DNA of 64,000 nucleotides from Mycobacterium sp. DL99 (GTDB lineage Bacteria > Actinomycetota > Actinomycetes > Mycobacteriales > Mycobacteriaceae). The number at the start of each line of letters is the position of its first letter. The stretch's first letter is position 1. Positions 44,565 to 53,670 of the stretch are shown here, piece by piece. A program made the position numbers and the translations under genes. Location: NCBI RefSeq assembly GCF_004762045.1, contig NZ_SJOM01000007.1, positions 2,539,655-2,603,654 on the forward strand, written 5' to 3'. The notes below the pieces were generated by a model. That model saw only the letters and a program-made list of their open reading frames with translations, was not told the origin of the DNA and ran no database searches.

Positions 44565-47147
44565 ATGGCTAACAAGACCGCCGGCCGATCCGGAGCGCGT
44601 TCGAGCAGGTCGAATGCCAGCTCGCGGGGCGGTTCGCGGCGTCCGGCGCCGGCCCGCAAGGGTCGCCCGGCTGCGCCACGGCGTAAGCCCGCCCGCCGGA
44701 CCCAGGCCTCACCCGTCTCTGCCGCCGGCCAGAAGCTCGGCCAAGGTGCCCGCGCCGGCTGGTTGATGCTGGCCAAGGGAGCCGGTTCGACCGCCCGCTC
44801 GGTGGGGCGCGCCCGCGATATCGAACCCGGCCATCGCCGTGACGGTATGGCTCTCGCGCTGCTCGGCATCGCCGTCGTCGTGGCTGCCAGCTCCTGGTTC
44901 CATGCGGCCGGCCCGGTGGGGCAGTGGATCGACACCGCAGTGCGCACCCTCATCGGAGGCCCGGTTGTTCTGGTGCCCGTCGTCCTGGGCGCCGTTGCCG
45001 TCGTCTTGATGCGCACCGAACCTGATCCGGAATCCCGCCCCCGGCTGATCCTGGGATCGGCCATGATCGCACTGCCGATGCTGGGCCTGTGGCACCTGTG
45101 GTCGGGCTCGCCGCAGGATCCCGTCGCACGTCAGCATGCCGCCGGATTCGTCGGCTTCGCCATCGGCGGGCCGCTGTCGGACGGGCTGACCGAGTGGATC
45201 GCGGCGCCGCTGCTGTTCATGGGTGTGCTGTTCGGTCTGCTGCTGGTCACCGGGACGACGATCCGTGAGGTGCCCTCGACGCTGCGGAGCATGTTCAGCA
45301 CCCGGGCGTTCCACGACGACGACTATGACGACGATTACGACGGGGACTACGCCGACGAGTTCGATGACGAGGACGGCTACGACGACCTGTCCGACGGCTA
45401 CTACGACGACGACACCGCAGGCGGTGACACGCAGGCCCAGACCTGGCCGACAGCCGCGATCGAGGCGCCCAAGGCGCCGACCGGCACGCCGATGGACAAC
45501 TACCCGCTGCCCGACGAATCTGACGCACCCACCGTCCCCGAGCCCGCCGTCAAACCGCGGCGCAAGAAGGCCGGAACCGAATCCGGGTCGAAGCCGGCCA
45601 AGGAGACCGACGACACCCTGGTGATCGACCGGGTGATCGAGGGTGATTACACCCTGCCGCCGCTGGACTTGCTGGCCGACGGTGACCCACCGAAGCGGGT
45701 CGGCCGGGACAACGACCGCATCGTGAACGCCATCACCGAGGTGATGGAGCAGTTCAAGGTCGACGCCACGGTCACCGGTTTCCAGCGCGGCCCGACCGTC
45801 ACCCGGTACGAGATCGAGCTTGGGCCCGGCGTCCGCGTCGAGCGATTCACCCAGTTGCAGCGCAACCTGGCCTACGCGGTGGCCAACGAGCACATCCGCC
45901 TGCTGGCGCCGATCCCCGGTAAGTCCGCTGTCGGTGTCGAGGTGCCGAACAGCGACCGCGAGATGGTCCGGCTCAAGGACGTGCTGAGCGCACCGACCAC
46001 CCGCAAGGACCACCATCCGATGGTGTTCGGCATCGGCAAGGATGTCGAAGGCCACTTCATCAGCTACAACCTGGCCAAGATGCCGCACCTGCTGGTGGCC
46101 GGCTCCACCGGTTCGGGTAAGTCGAGCTTCATCAACTCGATGCTCGTGTCGCTGCTGCAGCGCGCGACGCCGGACGAGGTCCGGATGATCCTGGTCGACC
46201 CGAAGATGGTGGAATTTCCGCCGTACCAAGGCATTCCGCACCTGATCACGCCCGTGATCATCGACCCGAAGAAGGCCGCCGCCGCGCTGGCCTGGCTGGT
46301 CGAGGAGATGGAGCAGCGCTACCAGGACATGAGCGCCAGCGGTGTCCGGCACATCGACGATTTCAACAAGAAGGTGCGCTCGGGCGAGATCACCGCGCCG
46401 CTGGGCAGTGAGCGGGTCTACAAGACCTACCCGTACATCCTGTGCGTCGTCGACGAGCTGGCCGACCTGATGATGCAGGCCCCGCGCGACGTCGAAGACG
46501 CGATCGTCCGTATCACCCAGAAGGCCCGCGCCGCGGGTATCCACCTGGTGCTGGCCACCCAGCAGCCGGTGGTGTCGGTGGTCACCGGCCTGATCAAGGC
46601 CAACGTGCCGTCCCGCATGGCATTCGGTGTCACCAACGCCACCAACTCGCGCGTCATCCTCGACCAGGTCGGCGCCGAGAAGCTCACTGGTAAGGGTGAC
46701 GCGCTGTTCCAGCCGTCGGAAGCTCCCAAGCCGATCCGCGTGCAGGGCGCCTTCGTCAGCGACGAGGAAATCCAGGCCGTCGTCGCCTACACCAAGGAGC
46801 AGGCCCAGCCCGAGTTCATCGACGGCGTCACGGTCAAGACCGTCGAGAAGCGCGACATCGACAGCGATATCGGCGACGACATGGACGTCTTCCTGCAGGC
46901 CGTGGAACTGGTCGTGTCGAGCCAGTTCGGGTCCACCTCGATGCTGCAGCGCAAGCTGCGCGTTGGGTTCGCCAAGGCCGGCCGCCTGATGGACCTGATG
47001 GAGACCCGGGGCATCGTCGGGCCGTCCGAGGGCTCCAAGGCCCGCGAGGTGCTGGTGAAGCCCGATGAGCTGGCCGGCACGCTGATGCTGATCCAAGGCG
47101 GCTCGGACGCCAACGGCGCCGCCGCCGACGATCCGGACGGGTTCTAG
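44565..47147 (+). CDS. ftsK: DNA translocase FtsK
   Basis: FtsK couples chromosome segregation and dimer resolution to septation. The 860-residue protein has a basic Ser/Arg-rich N-terminus, four transmembrane helices (about residues 90-245), a very acidic linker from about 250 to 290, then the RecA-like motor with Walker A AGSTGSGKSS near 514 and Walker B LCVVDELADLM near 627, and the DNA-reading gamma domain at the end. TAGGCT at 44552-44557, seven bases before the ATG, indicates a leaderless mRNA and fixes the start. Confidence 0.96.
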   Translation: MANKTAGRSGARSSRSNASSRGGSRRPAPARKGRPAAPRRKPARRTQASPVSAAGQKLGQGARAGWLMLAKGAGSTARSVGRARDIEPGHRRDGMALALLGIAVVVAASSWFHAAGPVGQWIDTAVRTLIGGPVVLVPVVLGAVAVVLMRTEPDPESRPRLILGSAMIALPMLGLWHLWSGSPQDPVARQHAAGFVGFAIGGPLSDGLTEWIAAPLLFMGVLFGLLLVTGTTIREVPSTLRSMFSTRAFHDDDYDDDYDGDYADEFDDEDGYDDLSDGYYDDDTAGGDTQAQTWPTAAIEAPKAPTGTPMDNYPLPDESDAPTVPEPAVKPRRKKAGTESGSKPAKETDDTLVIDRVIEGDYTLPPLDLLADGDPPKRVGRDNDRIVNAITEVMEQFKVDATVTGFQRGPTVTRYEIELGPGVRVERFTQLQRNLAYAVANEHIRLLAPIPGKSAVGVEVPNSDREMVRLKDVLSAPTTRKDHHPMVFGIGKDVEGHFISYNLAKMPHLLVAGSTGSGKSSFINSMLVSLLQRATPDEVRMILVDPKMVEFPPYQGIPHLITPVIIDPKKAAAALAWLVEEMEQRYQDMSASGVRHIDDFNKKVRSGEITAPLGSERVYKTYPYILCVVDELADLMMQAPRDVEDAIVRITQKARAAGIHLVLATQQPVVSVVTGLIKANVPSRMAFGVTNATNSRVILDQVGAEKLTGKGDALFQPSEAPKPIRVQGAFVSDEEIQAVVAYTKEQAQPEFIDGVTVKTVEKRDIDSDIGDDMDVFLQAVELVVSSQFGSTSMLQRKLRVGFAKAGRLMDLMETRGIVGPSEGSKAREVLVKPDELAGTLMLIQGGSDANGAAADDPDGF

Positions 47148-47150
47148 ACC

Positions 47151-47179
47151 GACGATTTGTGGAGTCTCACCCGTCGTCG
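47151..47179. terminator. weak hairpin between ftsK and the convergent lipoprotein gene
   Basis: CGACGA and TCGTCG can pair across a 17-base loop in the 34-base convergent gap. The stem is short, so its role is uncertain. Confidence 0.3.
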
Positions 47180-47181
47180 AA

Positions 47182-47802
47182 CTAGCTGCGCTTCCAGGTC
47201 GCGTCACGCAGGCCGGGCACCTGCTCTTTCAGCGCCTCGACCTGAGCGGAGGTCGCCTCTGGGCGCACCGTGACCGTGGTGGCGAAGGAATTGGTGTCAC
47301 TCGAGGTGGCAGTGGCAGTCCGCACCGACTCGACGATGGGTGAGCGTGCCGCGCTCAGCCAGGTGGCCACAGTGTCGGCGACCAGCGTCAGGTCCCACCC
47401 GGACTCCAGGCGGACCCACGCGGCGGAGTTACTTCGCACGGAGTAGTTGGGACGGGAGCCGCCTAGCGGGTAGGTCAGCGTCAACTCGGTGGAGTTGGCG
47501 CGGTCCAGATCCTTACGTAGGCCCTGTTCCATGAATGTCTTGGCCGCCGCACCGGCTTGCTCCGGTGTTGCCGAGGAAGCCACCTCGGCCCTGAAGTAAA
47601 TGAGCTCCCCGACGGTGATGTTGTGGGTGTAGTCGAGGTCGACGGTGGATATGCCCGGCATGGACTGCAGCTGGCGTGTGATCGCCTCTGCGCCGGATTT
47701 GTGCCCGCCGGTGAGGTCGTTGATCAGGCTGCAACCGCCGGTACTGGCCAGGACGGCCACACCGGCTACGGCCAGCACCGCGCCTGTCGATTTCCGCAAC
47801 AA
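47182..47802 (-). CDS. predicted lipoprotein
   Basis: A 206-residue protein with a basic start (LLRKSTG), a hydrophobic segment and Cys in ASTGGCSL as probable lipidation site; the lipobox is weak at -3. The mature part is rich in Thr and Ser with repeated VxVRPE-like beta strands and a long ITRQLQSMPGISTVDLDY motif. The start is TTG at 47802 or 47799 behind GAGGGGGGA; no ATG or GTG is suitable. No function can be assigned. It lies between ftsK and argA, where M. tuberculosis has no gene. Confidence 0.72.
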   Translation of the reverse strand: MLRKSTGAVLAVAGVAVLASTGGCSLINDLTGGHKSGAEAITRQLQSMPGISTVDLDYTHNITVGELIYFRAEVASSATPEQAGAAAKTFMEQGLRKDLDRANSTELTLTYPLGGSRPNYSVRSNSAAWVRLESGWDLTLVADTVATWLSAARSPIVESVRTATATSSDTNSFATTVTVRPEATSAQVEALKEQVPGLRDATWKRS

Positions 47803-47825
47803 TCCCCCCTCGAACGGATGCCGAT

Positions 47826-48347
47826 CTACAGCGTCAACAGCATCCGCGTATTGCCCAAGGTGTTGGGCTTGACGTAGGACAGGTCGAGGAACTCCGCCAC
47901 ACCCGTGTCGTATGAGCGGCACATCTCCTCGTACACCTCGGCGGTCACCGGCGTGCCGTCGATCTCTTCGAAACCGTGCTTGCCGAAGAAGTCGACCTCG
48001 AAGGTCAGCACGAAGATCCGGCTCAGGTGGAGGTCGCGGGCGACATCGAGCAACTGCTCGACCAACACATGGCCGACGCCGGTCCCGCGGACCTTCGGAT
48101 GCACGGCCACCGTGCGTACCTCGCCGAGGTCGGCCCACAGCACATGGAGCGCGCCGCATCCGACCAGTTCGTCGTCGAGTTCGACCACCCAGAATTCCTG
48201 GACCGCCTCGTACAGCGTCACCAGGTTCTTCTCCAGCAGGATCTTGCCCGCATAGACGTCAACCAGGCTCTTGATCGCAGGGACATCGGACGTGCGGGCG
48301 CGGCGCACCACAGGGTGTTTGCGCGGCTCGACACTGCCTGGGTTCAC
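47826..48347 (-). CDS. argA: amino-acid N-acetyltransferase ArgA
   Basis: A 173-residue GNAT-fold enzyme matching the short mycobacterial ArgA (Rv2747), which acetylates glutamate, or glutamine, for arginine synthesis. Seen are RRARTSDVPAIKSLVDVYAGKILLEKNL (split near residue 16), GCGALHVLWADLGEVRTVAV near 64 and the acetyl-CoA loop VRGTGVGHVLVEQLL near 87. GTG 48347 gives a length within one residue of the M. tuberculosis protein. GATACT lies nine bases before it. Confidence 0.92.
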   Translation of the reverse strand: MNPGSVEPRKHPVVRRARTSDVPAIKSLVDVYAGKILLEKNLVTLYEAVQEFWVVELDDELVGCGALHVLWADLGEVRTVAVHPKVRGTGVGHVLVEQLLDVARDLHLSRIFVLTFEVDFFGKHGFEEIDGTPVTAEVYEEMCRSYDTGVAEFLDLSYVKPNTLGNTRMLLTL

Positions 48348-48358
48348 AGGCGCAAGAG

Positions 48359-48379
48359 TATCGGTTACGGCAACCGATA
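48359..48379. promoter_or_regulatory. palindromic divergent argA/pgsA promoter
   Basis: TATCGGTT-ACGGC-AACCGATA, perfect eight-base arms, fills the centre of a 42-base divergent gap. The outer ends of the arms form both -10-like hexamers: TATTCT (48378-48383) before pgsA and GATACT before argA. Confidence 0.65.
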
Positions 48380-48389
48380 TTCTGTTGCG

Positions 48390-48995
48390 GTGCCGGGCCA
48401 ACCTTCTACCGATCCGGTGGTCCCGCGTGCGCGCGTGGCCAACCTCGCCAACGTGCTCACGGGAGTGCGGATGGTGCTGGTTCCGGTCTTCCTCGTATTT
48501 CTGTTCGCCGGCGACGGCCATGAAACCGGCTGGCGGATCGCCGCTTTCGCGGTGTTCGCCGTCGCGGTGATCACCGACCATTTCGACGGGGCTTTGGCCC
48601 GCAGCTACGGGATGATCACCGAGTTCGGCACTCTGGCCGATCCGATCGCCGACAAGGCGCTGATCGGGGCAGCGCTGATCGGCCTGTCGATGCTCGGCGA
48701 TCTGCCGTGGTGGATCACCGCGGTGGTGCTGACCCGTGAGATCGGGATCACCGTGTTGCGGTTCGCGGTGCTGCGGCACGGCGTGATCCCGGCCAGCCGC
48801 GGCGGCAAGCTCAAGACACTGGTGCAAGCCGTGGCCATCGGGCTGTTCATCCTGCCGCTGCATGCGTGGCCCGCCATCTGGCTCGATGTCGCCTGGGTGA
48901 TCATGTGGGCGGCCGTGGTGTTGACCGTGCTTACCGGTGCCGACTACGTCATATCCGCGATCAGGGATTCGCGTGGACGATCCGCTGCTCACTGA
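48390..48995 (+). CDS. pgsA: CDP-diacylglycerol-glycerol-3-phosphate phosphatidyltransferase family (PgsA)
   Basis: A 201-residue membrane enzyme with about five or six helices that makes phosphatidylglycerol phosphate, precursor of cardiolipin. The CDP-alcohol signature, DHFDGALAR then GTLADPIADK, is complete near residues 50-75. It corresponds to PgsA3 (Rv2746c) by position. GTG 48390 lies six bases after TATTCT, so the mRNA is probably leaderless. It overlaps cinA by 23 bases. Confidence 0.93.
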   Translation: MPGQPSTDPVVPRARVANLANVLTGVRMVLVPVFLVFLFAGDGHETGWRIAAFAVFAVAVITDHFDGALARSYGMITEFGTLADPIADKALIGAALIGLSMLGDLPWWITAVVLTREIGITVLRFAVLRHGVIPASRGGKLKTLVQAVAIGLFILPLHAWPAIWLDVAWVIMWAAVVLTVLTGADYVISAIRDSRGRSAAH

Positions 48996-49461
48996 CGACG
49001 CCAGGGCCCTGGTCGCCGACCTGACGGTGCGCTCACAGAGCGTGGCCACCGCCGAGTCGCTCACCGGCGGGCTGCTCGCGGCGACGCTGGCGGGGGTGTC
49101 GGGGGCCAGCGCGGTTCTGCAGGGCGGCCTGGTCACCTACAACGAGGACACCAAGATCTGGCTGGCCGGAGTGGCTCCGCAGGTGCTCGATGCGGTCGGC
49201 CCGGTCGCGGCTCCCACCGCACGGGCGCTGGCCGTTGGGGCCCGGCAGCGTTGCGCAGCTACCTGGGGTGTCGGCCTGACCGGCGTGGCCGGGCCGGAAC
49301 CGCACGGTGGGCACCCGGTGGGCACCGTGTTCATCGGCCTGGCCGGCCCGGTCGACACCGAGGTCATCGAGCTTTCGCTGTCCGGCTCACGCTGGGATAT
49401 CCGCCGCGCCGCCGTCGACGAGGCGATCGCCCGATTGCGCTTCCTGGTCGAGAACCAGTAA
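48973..49461 (+). CDS. cinA: CinA C-terminal domain protein (NMN amidohydrolase-like)
   Basis: A 162-residue stand-alone CinA domain, the part that deamidates nicotinamide mononucleotide in the NAD salvage cycle. Conserved segments are [17 protein letters not shown] near residue 25, [15 protein letters not shown] near 45 and [22 protein letters not shown] (split near 105). The N-terminal COG1058 domain of full-length CinA is absent, which is common. GTG 48973 lies inside pgsA, 20 bases before its stop codon. Confidence 0.88.
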   Translation: MDDPLLTDDARALVADLTVRSQSVATAESLTGGLLAATLAGVSGASAVLQGGLVTYNEDTKIWLAGVAPQVLDAVGPVAAPTARALAVGARQRCAATWGVGLTGVAGPEPHGGHPVGTVFIGLAGPVDTEVIELSLSGSRWDIRRAAVDEAIARLRFLVENQ

Positions 49462-49488
49462 CCGAAATCTGTTCAACGGTTTCCTTCG

Positions 49489-49514
49489 GGAACCTTGCGG
49501 TGGCCGGCGGCGTT
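49489..49514 (+). promoter_or_regulatory. SigE/SigH-type promoter of clgR
   Basis: GGAACC (49489-49494), a 16-base spacer and CGTT (49511-49514) match the -35 and -10 pattern of mycobacterial extracytoplasmic sigma factors SigE and SigH. The clgR ATG lies 46 bases downstream. The clgR-psp operon of M. tuberculosis is known to depend on SigE. Confidence 0.8.
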
Positions 49515-49559
49515 GGTCTTTTTAGCGAACCTGTGACAGGCGAGGCGAAGGAGAGCGCG

Positions 49560-49901
49560 ATGACGACATTGCTGCGTGAGGTGATCGGCGACGTGCTGCG
49601 TAACGCCCGCACCGAGCAGGGGCGGACGTTGCGTGAAGTGTCCGACGCGGCGCGGGTGAGCCTCGGGTACCTCTCCGAAGTGGAGCGGGGCCGCAAGGAG
49701 GCTTCCAGCGAACTGCTCAGCGCCATCTGTGACGCCCTGGACGTGCCGCTGTCGCGGGTACTCACCGATGCGGGCGAGAACATGGCCGAGCGTGAACACG
49801 CCGGCGCCGCGGTCCAGGTGCCGGCCCACGCCAATGTCGCCCACATCGACGCGGCGACCAAGGTGGTCATTCCACAGGTCGTGTCGATGGCCGTTGCGTG
49901 A
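49560..49901 (+). CDS. clgR: transcriptional activator ClgR
   Basis: A 113-residue XRE-type regulator that activates clp protease genes and the psp operon under envelope stress. The HTH is [28 protein letters not shown] (split about residues 20-48), followed by [18 protein letters not shown]. The C-terminus ends [10 protein letters not shown]; the hydrophobic terminal VA is a typical ClpP degradation tag, in line with its known turnover. The ATG has GAAGGAGAG just upstream. It is followed by pspA and pspM. Confidence 0.94.
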   Translation: MTTLLREVIGDVLRNARTEQGRTLREVSDAARVSLGYLSEVERGRKEASSELLSAICDALDVPLSRVLTDAGENMAEREHAGAAVQVPAHANVAHIDAATKVVIPQVVSMAVA

Positions 49902-49951
49902 CATGAGCACGGTCCCGGCGCCGGCCTGATTGCGCTGCTCGTCCCTTCGGC

Positions 49952-49979
49952 GCGAATTTTCGCAAAACACCCATGCGAA
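49952..49979. promoter_or_regulatory. TTCGC inverted repeats between clgR and pspA
   Basis: Three related half-sites occur in 28 bases: GCGAA (49952-49956), TTCGC (49959-49963, forming GCGAA-TT-TTCGC) and TGCGAA (49974-49979, pairing with TTCGCA across nine bases). They resemble the GTTCGC/GCGAAC half-sites reported for ClgR in actinomycetes, so an internal ClgR-responsive promoter for pspA is possible. Confidence 0.45.
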
Positions 49980-50104
49980 CAGCGTGCGGGGCTGTGGCTG
50001 CATGTCCGGAACCGATAAGTTGGCATCAGAGGAATTGCGGCAACCTGAACGACAAGGCCCCATCAAGGGCCTGACAAGCCCGACAGATAAGGCGGAACGA
50101 ACCA

Positions 50105-50920
50105 ATGGCCAATCCGTTCGTCAAGGCGTGGAAGTACCTGATGGCGCTGTTCAGCTCCAAGGTCGACGAATACGCCGATCCGAAGGTGCAGATCCAGCAG
50201 GCCATCGAGGACGCCCAGCGTCAGCACCAGGCGCTTACCCAACAGGCCGCCCAGGTCATCGGCAACCAGCGCCAGCTGGAGATGCGGCTGAGCCGTCAGC
50301 TCGCTGACATCGAGAAGCTGCAGGTCAATGTCCGCCAGGCGTTGACGCTGGCCGATCAGGCCACCGCTGCCGGCGATGCGGCCAAGGCCACCGAGTACAC
50401 CAACGCAGCCGAGGCGTTCGCAGCGCAGCTGGTGACCTCCGAGCAGAGCGTCGAGGACCTCAAGGCGCTGCACGATCAGGCCCTGCAGGCCGCCGGGCAG
50501 GCCAAGAAGGCCGTCGAGCAGAACGCGATGATGCTGCAGCAGAAGATCGCCGAGCGCACCAAGCTGCTGTCGCAGCTGGAGCAGGCCAAGATGCAGGAGC
50601 AGGTCAGTTCCTCGCTCCGGTCGATGAGTGAGGTCGCCGCGCCGGGTAACACCCCGAGCCTCGACGAAGTGCGCCAGAAGATCGAGCGCCGCTACGCCAA
50701 CGCGATGGGCGAGGCCGAGCTGGCCCAGAACTCCGTACAGGGCCGCATGATGGAGGTCCAGCAGGCCAGCGTCCAGATGGCGGGCCACTCCCGGCTCGAG
50801 CAGATCCGCGCTTCGATGCGTGGCGACGCACTGCCCAGCGGTGACGCCGCCCCGGCCACGCCGGCCTCCCCGGCGGCCAGCCAAACTCCTGCCACCCCCG
50901 AAAACCCGCTCGGCCAATAG
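50105..50920 (+). CDS. pspA: phage-shock protein A (35-kDa antigen homologue)
   Basis: PspA is an ESCRT-III-like coiled-coil protein that assembles on damaged membranes. The 271-residue sequence starts [19 protein letters not shown], an amphipathic helix, then a long coiled coil ([23 protein letters not shown], split near 37; [21 protein letters not shown] near 142). The tail is Ala/Pro-rich. It is the Rv2744c orthologue and lies in the clgR-pspA-pspM order. Confidence 0.95.
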   Translation: MANPFVKAWKYLMALFSSKVDEYADPKVQIQQAIEDAQRQHQALTQQAAQVIGNQRQLEMRLSRQLADIEKLQVNVRQALTLADQATAAGDAAKATEYTNAAEAFAAQLVTSEQSVEDLKALHDQALQAAGQAKKAVEQNAMMLQQKIAERTKLLSQLEQAKMQEQVSSSLRSMSEVAAPGNTPSLDEVRQKIERRYANAMGEAELAQNSVQGRMMEVQQASVQMAGHSRLEQIRASMRGDALPSGDAAPATPASPAASQTPATPENPLGQ

Positions 50921-50940
50921 CGATTCGAGTGTTGTAGATC

Positions 50941-51759
50941 ATGGCTACCAAGACCGGCCGACCGGACGCCTGGAGATCGCTGGCGCAGCGGGCTATCGAT
51001 ACCGCGGCCGATCTGTCCGGTGCGCTGACCGAAAAGCTCAGCGCCGCCGCCGATCCGCGCGCAAAGCTGTTGCGCAAGCGGCGGTGGGCGCTGCGCTTCG
51101 GGGTGTTCTTCACCCTGTCGAGCGTGTTCTGGGTGCTCGTGACGGCGCTGCTGGCGTCGTGGAGCACACCGGTCTGGGGCCTGATCATCAGCGGAGCGAT
51201 CGCAGCCGGCGCGGCCTTCCCGGCCACACTGTTCTGGCTCCGCTACCGGTGGCTGCGCGCGGAACCGCTTCCGGCGCAGCGTCCGGTCTCCGGACGCCGG
51301 TTGCCGCCATGGGGTTCGGCGGCCCGCCAGCCCATGGCGGCGCTGGTGGCCTCGGAGCGAGGCATGTTCTCGTTACTCGGCGTATTGGAGCGCGGCCGGA
51401 TGCTCCCGGCCGAGGAACTGCGTGAGTTGACCGCGGTGGCCAACCACACTGCGCGGACGATGGCAGCCACCGCCACCGAAGTGGTCTCGATGGAACGCGC
51501 GATCAGCAACGCCCCGCAATCGCGTCAGCATCTGGTGCCCACCATCAACGCGTTCACCGCCCAGCTCGGCCAGGGTGTACGGCAGTACAACGAAATGGTC
51601 ACTGCCGCAGCGCAACTGGTGTCGACAGTGAACAGCGGGCACGGCGCTGCGTCGCCGTTGTCGCAGCAGCGTTACCGCAGCGAGTTGACCGGTGCCACCG
51701 ATCGCCTGGTCGGCTGGGCGCAGGCGTTCGACGAACTCGGTCAGCTGCGCCGCGCCTGA
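50941..51759 (+). CDS. pspM: phage-shock membrane protein PspM
   Basis: A 272-residue protein with two transmembrane helices (about residues 53-73 and 78-98) and a long helical cytosolic C-terminus. It corresponds to Rv2743c, the membrane partner that links PspA and ClgR to the envelope in M. tuberculosis. It starts 20 bases after pspA. The fourth gene of the M. tuberculosis operon, pspN (Rv2742c), is not seen here; the next gene is convergent ephG. Confidence 0.88.
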   Translation: MATKTGRPDAWRSLAQRAIDTAADLSGALTEKLSAAADPRAKLLRKRRWALRFGVFFTLSSVFWVLVTALLASWSTPVWGLIISGAIAAGAAFPATLFWLRYRWLRAEPLPAQRPVSGRRLPPWGSAARQPMAALVASERGMFSLLGVLERGRMLPAEELRELTAVANHTARTMAATATEVVSMERAISNAPQSRQHLVPTINAFTAQLGQGVRQYNEMVTAAAQLVSTVNSGHGAASPLSQQRYRSELTGATDRLVGWAQAFDELGQLRRA

Positions 51760-51766
51760 ATCGCGG

Positions 51767-52201
51767 TTACAGCGAGGTGCGCAGTGCCGGCACGACGACG
51801 CCGACGAGGCCGCGCACCGTCGCCTTGAGCATGTCGAACATGTCGAAGTAGTCCCGCCACAGCGTGATTCGGCCTTCGTGCACCTCGAACACCCCGCATA
51901 CCCAGAACTGCAGGCGCAGCGGCCCGAACACCAACGCGTCGGTGCGTTCGGTCAGCACGGCCGCGCCATCGGCGGCGATCCGGTGGATCTTCACCTCGAA
52001 GCCGACCCGGCCCGGCATCGACCGGAACAGCTTCATCGCGCGGTTGCGTCCGTACACAGTCGGAAACCCCACGTTCTGATACACCAGGTTCTGCGCCAGT
52101 GTGCTCTCGGCTGTGTCGAAGTCCTGCTCCTGCAGTGCGTTGAGGAAGGTCTCGACCGTGCTGGTCTGGGACGCAGCTGCGGTGGTGGATTGGTCAGCCA
52201 T
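51767..52201 (-). CDS. ephG: limonene-1,2-epoxide hydrolase family protein EphG
   Basis: A 144-residue cone-shaped alpha+beta enzyme that opens epoxides. The catalytic Asp-Arg-Asp set is visible as LTERTDAL (Arg and Asp near residues 82-84) and WRDYFD (Asp near 117). The Mtb orthologue Rv2740 accepts sterol and fatty epoxides. It is divergent from the glycosyltransferase gene and convergent with pspM. Confidence 0.92.
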   Translation of the reverse strand: MADQSTTAAASQTSTVETFLNALQEQDFDTAESTLAQNLVYQNVGFPTVYGRNRAMKLFRSMPGRVGFEVKIHRIAADGAAVLTERTDALVFGPLRLQFWVCGVFEVHEGRITLWRDYFDMFDMLKATVRGLVGVVVPALRTSL

Positions 52202-52242
52202 GCCCGCAGCCTAATGGTGCAGCGCTGTGGCAGGGTAGGCCG

Positions 52243-53415
52243 GTGCGCGTAGCTGTGGTCGCCGGACCCGATCCCGGACATGCCTTCCCGGCCCTGGCGT
52301 TGTGCCTGAAGTTCCTGGCCGCGGGGGATACCCCCACGCTGCTGACCGGGGTGGAATGGCTCGACACCGCGCGGGCCGCCGGTATCGACGCAGTCGAACT
52401 CGTCGGCCTCGACGCCACCGATGCCGACGACGATGCCGACGCCGGGGCCAAGATTCACCAGCGTGCCGGGCGGATGGCGCAGCTCAACGTCCCCGGACTG
52501 AGGGAGCTGCAACCGGATCTCGTGGTCTCCGATGTGATCACCGCCTGTGGCGGGCTGGCCGCCGAGCTGCTCGGATTGCCGTGGGTCGAGCTCAGTCCAC
52601 ATCCGCTGTACCTGCCGTCGAAGGGGTTGCCGCCACTGGGCAGCGGGCTGGCTCCCGGTGTCGGCCTGCGCGGACGGCTGCGCGACGCCGTCATGCGGGC
52701 GCTGACCGCGAGGTCCGTGCGGGCCGGCCTGGCCGAGCGCGCTGTCGTGCGCGCTGACCTCGGCCTTCCGTCGGTCGACCCCGGTCCGTTGCGGCGGTTG
52801 ATCGCCACCCTGCCCGCGTTGGAGGTGCCGCGCCCGGATTGGCCGGCCGAGGCCGTGGTGGTGGGCCCGTTGCATTTCGAGCCGACCGACGCGGTGCTGA
52901 CCGTGCCGCCGGGATCGGGGCCGGTCGTGATGGTGGCGCCGTCGACCGCGACCACTGGGACGCAGGGGATGTCGGAACTGGTCCTGGACTCGCTGCGGCC
53001 GGGTGAGACGCTGCCCGATGGGGCGCGTGTGGTGGTGTCGCGACTGGGGGGCGCCGATGTCGAGGTGCCGCCGTGGGCAGCCGTGGGACTGGGCCGCCAG
53101 GACGAGTTGTTGTCGCACGCCGATCTGGTGATCTGCGGCGGTGGGCACGGCTTGGTGTCCAAGGCACTGTTGGCCGGCGTGCCCATGGTGGTGGTGCCGG
53201 GTGGCGGTGATCAGTGGGAGATCGCCAATCGGGTTGTGCGCCAGGGCAGTGGGCAGCTGGTGCGGCCACTTTCCGCGGACTCGCTGACCGCTGCGGTCGG
53301 CACCGTGCTCGGGTCATCCTCCCACCGTGCGGCCGCTCAGCGCGGTGGCGCCTCGCTGTCCGAGGTGACGGATCCGGTACGGGTGTGCCATGACGCACTC
53401 GCGGGCACTGGGTAG
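52243..53415 (+). CDS. GT1-type glycosyltransferase (Rv2739c-like)
   Basis: A 390-residue GT-B fold protein related to UDP-glucuronosyl/glycosyltransferases. The C-terminal donor-binding motif is ADLVICGGGHGLVSKALLAGVPMVVVPGGGDQ (split near residue 305), and the N-terminal half opens with AVVAGPDPGHAFPALAL. The His of the usual HGG motif is replaced by GGGH. Donor and acceptor are unknown. The GTG start has no clear ribosome-binding site. Confidence 0.85.
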   Translation: MRVAVVAGPDPGHAFPALALCLKFLAAGDTPTLLTGVEWLDTARAAGIDAVELVGLDATDADDDADAGAKIHQRAGRMAQLNVPGLRELQPDLVVSDVITACGGLAAELLGLPWVELSPHPLYLPSKGLPPLGSGLAPGVGLRGRLRDAVMRALTARSVRAGLAERAVVRADLGLPSVDPGPLRRLIATLPALEVPRPDWPAEAVVVGPLHFEPTDAVLTVPPGSGPVVMVAPSTATTGTQGMSELVLDSLRPGETLPDGARVVVSRLGGADVEVPPWAAVGLGRQDELLSHADLVICGGGHGLVSKALLAGVPMVVVPGGGDQWEIANRVVRQGSGQLVRPLSADSLTAAVGTVLGSSSHRAAAQRGGASLSEVTDPVRVCHDALAGTG

Positions 53416-53424
53416 GTTGGGCCC

Positions 53425-53619
53425 GTGCGGTTGACGGAATTCAATGAGCTCGTAGAAGGCCAGTTCGGCTCGATGCGGGGTCGTTCGCTGCTCGTCGACC
53501 ACGTGCTCACTGCCCTCAACGGCCGCACACCCGCACAGGCCATCGAGGACGGGGTGGAGCCGCGCAACGTGTGGCGGGCGCTGTGCGCGGACTTCGACGT
53601 CCCGCGCGATCAGTGGTGA
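53425..53619 (+). CDS. DUF3046 protein (Rv2738c-like)
   Basis: A 64-residue protein, RLTEFNELVEGQFG then SLLVDHVLTALNGRTPAQAIEDG, matching the short DUF3046 family that normally precedes recA in actinobacteria. TAGGTT lies six bases before the GTG (leaderless) and overlaps the glycosyltransferase stop. Function unknown. recA itself is not in the window; the hydrogenase genes come next. Confidence 0.9.
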   Translation: MRLTEFNELVEGQFGSMRGRSLLVDHVLTALNGRTPAQAIEDGVEPRNVWRALCADFDVPRDQW

Positions 53620-53670
53620 ACGGTCAAGCCGGGGCTTTTCCCACCCGTACTTTCGGCGTATACCGGACTT

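Noticed and set aside
44709..47207. A very long open frame opposite ftsK on the minus strand
   Set aside because: It mirrors ftsK codon structure, contains no recognisable domain, and long antisense frames are expected at this GC content. Similar frames opposite pnp, pspA, rnj and pepR were dropped for the same reason.
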